64,000 nucleotides of DNA, from positions 22,715,386-22,779,385 of the forward strand of contig OX344752.2 of assembly GCA_947034885.2 (NCBI GenBank). Reading direction: 5' to 3'. A program made the translations under genes and the position numbers. The notes beneath the pieces are model-generated. The model saw only the letters and a list, made by a program, of their open reading frames with translations. It was not told where the DNA came from and did not search any database. Origin of the DNA: Thuidium tamariscinum. Taxonomy: Eukaryota > Streptophyta > Bryopsida > Hypnales > Thuidiaceae. Of the stretch, positions 56,410 through 64,000 are shown piece after piece (positions within the stretch are counted from its first letter, which is position 1; every line of letters starts with the position of its first letter).

Positions 56410-57139
56410 TACAGGGTGATTGCAAGAAACACCTGTCCTATTTGTTGCGTTTGGCTGATTTTTTCGGGAGTACTTTAAAATTAGAAAATTAATTTTAAAA
56501 AAATTTGAAAAATATAAATAGTATATATACCTCTAAGATGAAGGTTTTGACCTAAGGAAATGGATAGAAAAATTCTCTAAGTAGGAGAACTTGAAAAGTG
56601 CCAAACCTCCAAAAAATACATACTTTCATGTTTTAATTAGGGAAAAATAGTAAAATAGATATTTAAAAAAAATAAAAAGTGGCCATTTGCTACAACTTTA
56701 TAGAGATGGTCATTCACCAAAAAAACCACCAAAATAATATTTTATATGTTTCAAAATACAAGCAGAAGGGAGCTCACTTTGTAGACCTCCACACCTCACA
56801 AAATTAACTTTTTTTTAAAATCCTTTTCTAGAAAGCTATAAGTCTATTAGAAGACCATCTCATCCAAATTTCATGTCAAAATCATTAAAAAAAGGTATAG
56901 CTCAGGTATAGAAAACCCCTAAACTACCAAGTGTGACATCCAATCGGGGTCTATTTATGGATAGTAAACTATTTTTGAAAATTATGAAAAAATTGTGGAA
57001 GGTTTATGATAGTTATGAGCACCTTCCATCCAAATCTTGAGTCAATCAAAGCTAAAACACAAAAGTTATAGCCAAAAAACAAATCAGAATGCGACGTGTG
57101 ACACAAAATAGGACAGGTGTTTCTTGCAATCACCCTACA
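56410..57139. mobile_element. 722-bp TIR element inserted in the kinase-like gene, TACA duplication
   Basis: The element occupies 56414-57135. Its ends are perfect inverted repeats of at least 29 bases beginning GGGTGATTGCAAGAAACACC. It is flanked by TACA at 56410-56413 and 57136-57139. The interior is AT-rich and has no transposase. A 4-bp duplication with a GGG start fits neither CACTA, hAT nor piggyBac (not TTAA); the superfamily is open. Confidence 0.85.
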
Positions 57140-58490
57140 CAAGTCCTAACTGATGGTGGCTCCACTTTGTATGTCCTTTGTTATCACGATGGAGCGCCGC
57201 GTACTCCTTGGACATGCATTGCCTGTTGATCTGTTGAGCTAGTTTACCAACCGCAAACTCCTCCGATTTACGTGATAAATGTGGAATCGATTCCACATCT
57301 GCATCTTTTTTATGCACATACACAATAGACGGATCCACCCACCATCTTCTTTGCAAAGCTTCTTTCTTCTCACTTTCAGATGTGAAAGTGTACAAGGATT
57401 TGGGTGGATCACTATGTACGGTAGTCATGCCCCAATCGCAAACCCCAATATATACACATGACTCATCATCCGGAAAGTGAAACATGATGTTGTCCGGGGA
57501 GAGATTGTTGTGTAGATGCCCAGCTTGATGCACTGCATGCAAAATGTGCACCAATGCCCATGCGAGCTCCGTACGTTTCTTTCTCCATCGACCTAGAAAG
57601 AATGCTCGATTCACCTCTTCGGGTGATGGCTTGGAATAAGCCAATCGAATGTGAATGTCATCTGGATAGTCCCTATCCATATTCAACATTTGCCTCAACG
57701 TTCCGCCATTCCACCAATACATGTACCCTTCATTACTTGTTGCATGCACAGCTGCGAATCGTATAACTCCGTCATGTGGAATCCGCACTGCCATTGACTC
57801 GTTCTGGTGTTCCAACTTTGCGAGTTGAGGCCTCATGCGTTGTTGATGCGATACCTTCACTGCAAACTCCCAAGATGCAGGTATCTCAGCACATCCTTCA
57901 ATTCGCATCCTTTGGATTGTTGCATAGCCCCCCTTCAAGACTGTATTGTCTTGTGGAATCACCCTTGCAGTAATGGGCAATGCCACGAGATGCCGCCGCC
58001 CACGTTGCAATTCTACAGCTCCTTCATCCGTGTTCCACCAACCCAATGATCCTTGTCCCTTCCGTTTCCTTGCATTCTTTGTAAACGGAGCGCATTGTTT
58101 TACAAACAAATCCGCCTTCAAAATGACTTCTTCAAATGTGGGATCATTCACACGATGTTCCCTCCCGTACTTTGCCAATACCACTTTCGCATTCCACAAT
58201 GAATCTTGCACCCTATTCTTCAAAAAGTGTTGAAAGCCACTTTTCTCCGTTTCATGAAACCATCCTGGAATGAAGAGAGCATCTGTCATTTTCTTCGTCA
58301 TATCCGATTTGAACTTCTCAATGCACTCCTCTTCGTATCGGATGTACTTGTTGTCAAGGGATGCAGTACTCTCCTCCTCATAAAACTGCACTATGATACC
58401 AATGAGGAATGCTTTGCAATCATCCGAGGGCATCTCCCCAATGTCTGGCACCACGGGTCTTGCCTTTGCTACCTTCTTTCCTTTCGGCAT
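57135..58490 (-). CDS. Divergent protein-kinase-like protein, truncated by an insertion
   Basis: The frame of 451 codons starts MPKGKKVAKARP at 58490. Residues 20-150 form a helical N-terminal domain I do not recognise. The kinase-like part runs from about 180, with a degenerate loop VLKGGYATI and the lysine in FAVKVSH (212). The catalytic loop reads HNNLSPDN (327-334), with Asn where the catalytic Asp is expected; DWG (352-354) replaces DFG. RRWWVDPS stands at the APE position. It is probably a pseudokinase or has altered catalysis. The stop TAG at 57137-57135 is formed by two bases of the TACA duplication and the first base of the 722-bp element; before insertion the protein had 494 residues (see 56280-56409). 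A relative lies at 62.0 kb. The gene converges on the ORF at 50.6 kb, and each has a GTCCG-type array upstream. Confidence 0.75.
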   Translation of the reverse strand: MPKGKKVAKARPVVPDIGEMPSDDCKAFLIGIIVQFYEEESTASLDNKYIRYEEECIEKFKSDMTKKMTDALFIPGWFHETEKSGFQHFLKNRVQDSLWNAKVVLAKYGREHRVNDPTFEEVILKADLFVKQCAPFTKNARKRKGQGSLGWWNTDEGAVELQRGRRHLVALPITARVIPQDNTVLKGGYATIQRMRIEGCAEIPASWEFAVKVSHQQRMRPQLAKLEHQNESMAVRIPHDGVIRFAAVHATSNEGYMYWWNGGTLRQMLNMDRDYPDDIHIRLAYSKPSPEEVNRAFFLGRWRKKRTELAWALVHILHAVHQAGHLHNNLSPDNIMFHFPDDESCVYIGVCDWGMTTVHSDPPKSLYTFTSESEKKEALQRRWWVDPSIVYVHKKDADVESIPHLSRKSEEFAVGKLAQQINRQCMSKEYAALHRDNKGHTKWSHHQLGLV

Positions 58491-58659
58491 CGTGATGAAA
58501 TCAATGGTAAGAGTTTAAAAACTCTTGATTTCAAGCACAATGCACAAGAGACATACAAAAAAAGGGCAACAAGTTGGCCCTAAATCCCACTCCTAACTTC
58601 CCTTAGAAAGGAGCCAATGGAGGATTAACCACCAAGCTCTTCGCTCTCTCTTGTGAAAC

Positions 58660-58715
58660 ACAAGGGGGAAGATAGGAATGCAGTTGCGGACAGGCTGTCC
58701 GCCCTCTTATACCTG
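58660..58715 (-). promoter_or_regulatory. TATA-like motif of the kinase-like gene
   Basis: TATAAG on the - strand (58711-58706) sits inside the GTCCG-type array, about 215 bp before the ATG at 58490. The position relative to the array and ORF mirrors the TATAAATAG at 50340. Confidence 0.42.
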
Positions 58716-58866
58716 GCGGACGGACCGACCCGTCCACCACCTCGGCCTTGGCCGTCCGATCGGGTCCGTCCGCCTCGAACTGGCCGTCCGATCTATCCGC
58801 CTCGCCAACCCGTCCGCCTCGCCTCGTCGCGGCCGTCCAATCGCCCTGGCCGTCCGCCTCGTCTAT
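58684..58866. repeat. GC-rich GTCCG array upstream of the kinase-like gene
   Basis: About 180 bp with roughly fifteen GTCCG or CGGAC copies, in contexts GGCCGTCC(G/A)ATCG and CGTCCGCCTCG. The core pentamer is shared with the 49.9-50.3 kb array but the surrounding words differ, so it is not a simple copy. It ends abruptly at TATAGGTACC, where AT-rich DNA resumes. Confidence 0.7.
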
Positions 58867-61800
58867 AGGTACCATTATAATTTAATGTAGACATTTGGGC
58901 ATTGTATGGAAAGCTATGAATTTCAAGTGCTTTAGTAGAGGGACACATTACTAACCAACACCTCACTGGCAATCAATAAGATTTAAGTTGAAAAATATTT
59001 CCATTTTCTCTTTGGAATATGTATTTTTGTACTTTTAAAGCTTTGAACCAATAAATTTATGACACACAAGTGAGATAGAAAATAGAAAAGAATGAGCGTA
59101 AAAGTAGTTCTTGAATGATCTACATTGGATGACTCTAGATGTTGGTCATAGGTCAAGCCTAACTTTTGCCTTTCAAAATTCATAGTAATTTCAATTCAAG
59201 AGATAAAATTACCAATTTTTTGGCAATCCCCATCATTTCTATCTATGTAACTTTGAAAATATTTTTTTTGCCTTTCACTACCTTAGATCATGTCTAGATG
59301 TGCTTATTCAATCAGTTATGGGTTACTCTACTACTATAAACATAAGTACACCAACCTTATAACTTTTGCGATATTTATTGGAATGACCTCACATAAACCT
59401 TCACTTGTAGATGAAGATGATTAGCATCCATCCTATAACTTTCATGCAATAATTACAAATTATGAAGTCAAAAAATTATTAAAAAATCTCAAAGTGAGTT
59501 CTTTGATCTTTTAGGGATTAATTGACTGTAGGCTTTGAAATTCAACTGGTGTACATGTCTTGAATTCATATCTTCATTCTAAACAAGAATTTGAATGCAA
59601 AATTTTTAAATAGTGATATTTTTTAGTGCACTTGTCTTATTGCTCATTCACTATAATAATAATGATAATAATAATATCTTAGGTTCATATAAATTCAATT
59701 CATTTTTTCTTAGCATTTGATTCATTTATTATTCTTAATGCAATTTTTCTATCATTCTAATAGCTTTTCACAAGCCTATAGTATATTTCTTCCCCCAAAA
59801 TAATTTTTAAAGCAGTTCAAGAATGTTACAAATAATAAAAAAGATAGTAGTCTCTTGTATAATTAGTGTAAATCAAGAATATATTTATTTAACATTCTCC
59901 AACAATAGTCACTAATCAACAGTAGAACCAAATGAAAATTTTAGCTACATAATTTACAATCAAGACACATTGAAGAATGTTGTTGAACTTGCACATTAGC
60001 TAATATCAATTTAATAAAAAAAAACTCTACAAATATGGTTTAAAATAATGCACTTGTACATAGGTCCTTCTAATTTCAAATAGAATTTCTCAAATTTTCC
60101 ACCAACCCACAAATTTGAATAAAAAATTTAAATTATTATAACTTTATAAATTTTATAAATTTTTGGATAGACTTCATTTCAAAAAAGGGTAGTACTATAA
60201 TTCTCTTAATTACATTACAAATTTTTGTATTGATATTTTAAAAATTTATTCCTTTAATTTAATTTGAATTGTTTGATATTATGAAATTCACCTTGAATTT
60301 TTATGAACTAAATGAATAATTTGTTGTATAGTCAAATTATAAGGACTTGGATTTTTAGTATAGACTTTGGTTTTTAGTCAATATCATGTTGTTAAGCTTC
60401 ACTTAGTTTCATAATATCTTTAGATTTAGCAAGTAACAAATGCATGACATATAAGAGCTTAGTGAAAGGATTAAAAAGATGTAAGTATTTGGAACTATGA
60501 AAAATTTGTAAGAGGTATGGAAGTTGCCTAATGCCCTAATGTAATAAAATGAAAAAAAAATTTGATCATATTTTTAAAATTTTGAAATATTATTGCTTGA
60601 AGTTTATGTCGGTATAATCCTTCTTATATTATTATATAATAAAGCCTCAAATCACTTCATTTCCAATAAGTTAATTTAGTTAATTGCGAGCCATTCTTTA
60701 CCATCCTTTAAGAATATATCAATTCAAGATATATTTTCTCACAAATCCCAAGTCTTAAGTTCTAAATTCTAATTTTAACTACTCAATATAAAGGTATACT
60801 TGAGATCTTTGATGTGATAAATTTAAAAAATTAAAATAGAAGTGTGACTTCAATCTTCATTGTACCAAAGCCAAAATTCCAACTCTAAGTTGTAAAGGCT
60901 ATGAAATATCTATTCTGTAATGAAATTGGAATAATCAAATAGTCAAAAGGTCAAATATCAATTTTTAAAGCTTAAAATAAAAACATGAAGTAGGTAGTGC
61001 AACAATGCCTTGAATGACTATTAATATAGATATATAGTTGAATTCCATCTTGACAATCACCACTTTACTTGTGCTTGCAAACAATTACTATTTTTTAACA
61101 AGTTATACTATAGGTGAAGGACTTATTCAACACTTTGGTGTTCAAAAATTGAACCTCCATGATCAATTTTTAGGGGTCAACGTCACATTGCACCAATTAC
61201 AAGATGGCATGTGATACTTTTTAAAAAAAAATGACTTAATTATTTCCGAATATGACATTCATGTAGATTAGTTATAAATACATCCAAAACAACTTGATTA
61301 GTTCAGAAATACATTTTAAAAATTGAAATTAAATATAATATTTAATATTATATCAATTACTTTATGTATTAAACTCTAAGTTGCTTAACCTTCAAATCAA
61401 ATCAGAACCAATATCAAACAATATCTAGGCTTAAGATTCTATTTATTTAATTTACTAATAGAAAATTTAAATTTAATAAATGAATTTAATCATTTTCAAT
61501 TTTATTTTTATTTTTCATTTTGCAAACTACTGCCATTTTTTTTAATTTATTTAAAAAACTGTACATCAATTCAAAAACACATTAGAATATTCTAGATCTT
61601 ATTTCCTAAATGAAGGATAGATTTACTTAAAATCACAAACTCAAGAATGTAAGAGATGAGAATGAGAACCAAAATATGCAAAGTAATTATTATTTTAATA
61701 CATCAAGTTTACAATTAAGGTAATTTCCTAAAATGCCAAAAGTTTAAAACTTACTTTAAATAGATTCAAAAACATCCTTCCATTTGTTAGTTTAAATATT

Positions 61801-62005
61801 AAAATGCAAATCTCAAAATTCATGATTGAATTTGACCAAGGATGAATGGTGGTATAGATGTATGGACATTTAGGGGTAAATATCTTAAGTGTTAATAGTT
61901 TATCTTCAATATAAAAGAGATCCAAATAATTCATGATGCATAATGCCTATAAAAAGCTAGAAATTTAACTTATTATCATAAAATTCCTAAATGAATAGTA
62001 TGTAG
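58867..62005. other. AT-rich spacer
   Basis: Very AT-rich with no recognisable gene, RNA or repeat pair. GGACATTTAGGGGTAAATA near 61863 could be a diverged TTAA-family end. Confidence 0.4.
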
Positions 62006-62617
62006 ATGAAGTGGGAACAAAAGGAAGTTAGCCTTTTTCGAAGGCATAAGGCAAAGTTGGCATGGACCTTGGTGTACGTGACTCACCTCATGCACCAATC
62101 ATCAGTGCTACACAATGACTTATCTCCGAGAAATGTATTGTTGCACTATCCTGATTATTCAAATGAAATAATCAACATTGGGATTTGTGATTTCGAAATT
62201 ACAAGCCGTGTAAACGAAAAAGCCCCATCGCATTATGGATATCCTACCAAGGAAGAGACACGGAAGCAACAAGAGGGACGATGGTGGGTGGCTCCAGAGT
62301 TGTTTTATACATTTGGACCTCCTAATTCGGATACAAGCATACCAATTATGCAATCGAGGCATAAATATACAAAGCAGTCAGACTCGTATTCTATTGGAAA
62401 GCTGGTGGAAGCTATGAAGATTGGGGATATGTATCCTTTTGACAAAGAGACATTCACAACGATGGATGCATGTAGGTATTTTGCTATGAAGGTGGGCCAA
62501 CTCAAAAATGAAGATCTGAAGGAGAGACCAACATGTACCGAGGTGGTGAATTTGGTCATGGGGCCTCCATGGTATATGAAGCCTCCAACATTTGTATTGC
62601 GCGATTCCCCCCTGTAG
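62006..62617 (+). pseudogene. 5'-truncated relative of the kinase-like gene
   Basis: The open frame of 203 residues covers only the kinase C-lobe: HNDLSPRNVLLH (36-47, catalytic Asp present), CDFEITS (61-67, DFE for DFG), RWWVAPELFY, SDSYSIGKLVEAM and DLKERPTCTEVV near the end. It matches the 57-58 kb protein from the FFLGRWRKKRTELAW region onward, but keeps the catalytic Asp lost there. No N-lobe was found upstream. An exon acceptor (GTATGTAG|ATGAAG) is possible, so it could also be the last exon of a gene whose earlier exons I cannot see. Confidence 0.6.
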
Positions 62618-64000
62618 TGATGAATGCATTAGTTGAAGGCAAATTGTTGAGCCATTAGAAGAAATTGTTGGCAACAATGTGAGCCTATCATTTTGTATTA
62701 CTATACACGAATATATAAATTTTTTTTTTGGCAAAACAAAGTGTACAAACCATTGCCTTCCATGCATTGTATTTTAAAAGTTAAAATACAATTTATCTTG
62801 GAGTCAAATTTGTCTTCACTGTGAGTTGAAATGTCATATGACATGTTTGTATCATAAGATCACCTTTTTGGGGAGTATGGGGAAAGAATATATTACTCAG
62901 GCTTTATGCTCACAAATTTCATGCTCATGCCTCATGGCTCTTAGCTCACAAGCTCTTTGTTGCAAGCTCTCATACTAGTGTCGTTGAAAGTGAACGTGTT
63001 CAAATTACTTGTTAAATTGTGTTAAAGGATTTTCATTATTTTGTCATATTATTAAATAGTCACTTGATTGCTTGAAGTCAATGACATTGACAATGTTTGT
63101 TGGCCCTTTAGTGTGCAATTTTTTTTCCAATAATAGACAATACTGAGTAAAATTACAATTCCCAAAATGTTATAGGTTTTTATTGTCCATAATACTCTAT
63201 AGTATAAGGGATTTTTTTCCTCTAGTAATTTACATCCTTAATTGATTGACTGACATTAATTGATTGACTTACATGATTGACTAGTGTCTAGTGCATGTAT
63301 TCAGAATTGGAATTTTCTTGTAAAAATTTCCGATCATCATGAATTCATGAAGAAAGCTTAAAAGAAACTAATATTCAATACTTAATCCTTGAAGGGCAAA
63401 GGGGGACATAATGTACCCACTCAAAATTTTCAATGACAAATTCCTGATAGGGCAAAACTAATTTAAGTCTTCATTCTTAATATACAAAGAAAACTTTAAT
63501 TTTATTTTCAAATTTTATTTATAAGAAATCTGAAAAATATTAAATTCAACCTAGAGTTCTAGAATTATAGTGTGAATGTATGATAGAAAAATACCAAATA
63601 ATTAGAATGATTCCAATTTTTTGGGAAGATGTTTCTAATTATAGAATGATAATAAAGATTTATAAAAATTGGAAATTTACACATATGTAGTTTTTATAAA
63701 AATGTTAAGATCCAATTTGGCCAATTTCCCTATTTTTTACAAATTGGAAAATAAAAGTGCCTATTTCCATGAGCCATTTATACTTTTCTAGTTCACCACT
63801 TCACCTACTTAGAAACCTTTTCTACACTTTTCCTTCATCGGATATCTTCTTCTTGAAGAAATATACATTCACTATATTTTTTATATTTTTTAAAAATTGT
63901 TTTTGTATTTTGAAAGTACTCCCGGAAAATCAAGAGTACTATGGCCAAAGTGTACTAAAACTGGTCAATCTTTCTTGAACTTACGATAAATGGTCTACAA
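62618..64000. other. AT-rich spacer to the window end
   Basis: No gene seen. CTTAATCCTTGAAGGGCAAAG near 63382 resembles the left end of a TTAA-family element whose right end would lie outside the window. The 73-codon frame near the end (63757-63978) has no recognisable motif. Confidence 0.35.

Noticed and set aside
56414..57135. The 722-bp element as an ordinary intron of the kinase-like gene
   Set aside because: Its boundaries lack GT/AG positions compatible with the frame, and TIRs plus a TACA duplication explain it better.

Overview
This window looks like nuclear DNA from a land plant, most probably a moss. The strongest sign is an intron-poor DYW-type PPR gene whose repeats and C-terminus resemble the moss PPR proteins I know. 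Spliced genes, plant telo-box promoter motifs and long AT-rich spacers full of plant-type DNA-transposon ends fit this. No LTR retrotransposon, rRNA, CRISPR array or convincing tRNA was found. The species assignment is inference.

Layout. 1-2.8 kb: a two-exon, type II membrane GT92 (DUF23) glycosyltransferase on the + strand. 2.8-18.9 kb: AT-rich spacer with a 104-bp palindromic element, a small MITE, a TTAA-flanked piggyBac-like element (7.5-8.4 kb), a complete 2.6-kb non-autonomous CACTA element with TAG target duplications (11.35-13.96 kb), and a decayed DUF7869-like gene (14.7-16.6 kb). 18.9-25.3 kb: two organelle-type nucleic-acid-binding genes in tandem on the - strand. Upstream is a spliced OSB-like (OB-fold plus PDF motif) single-stranded DNA-binding protein; downstream is the PPR-DYW gene. 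The PPR open frame has no upstream AUG and is joined in phase to the last OSB exon by plausible splice sites, so a fused transcript is possible.

25.4-32.0 kb: repeats, including three 137-bp tandem copies, a dispersed repeat and an inverted pair of piggyBac-like elements. 32.7-39.1 kb: a probable head-to-head promoter region, then a six-exon + strand gene that I read as a protein kinase fused to about four ACR-type ACT repeats. 39-49 kb: spacer with another copy of the dispersed repeat, carrying a 298-bp MITE with an 8-bp target duplication, and further TTAA elements.

49.6-58.9 kb is the most complex stretch. A HARBI1-like transposase fragment is broken by a GTCCG/CGGAC array. That array precedes a TATA box and an unrecognised 357-residue ORF on the + strand. 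Facing it on the - strand is a divergent kinase-like gene, preceded by its own GTCCG-type array and a TATA-like motif. This gene is cut near its 3' end by a 722-bp TIR element with a TACA duplication; the first base of the element completes the premature stop codon. A 5'-truncated relative of the kinase lies at 62.0-62.6 kb.

The PPR-DYW and OSB-like proteins probably act in organelles on RNA and DNA respectively. The GT92 protein probably acts in the Golgi on cell-wall or glycoconjugate glycans. The kinase-ACT protein could couple small-molecule binding to phosphorylation. All exon structures were read by eye from reading frame, GT/AG sites and phase, and have not been tested against transcripts.
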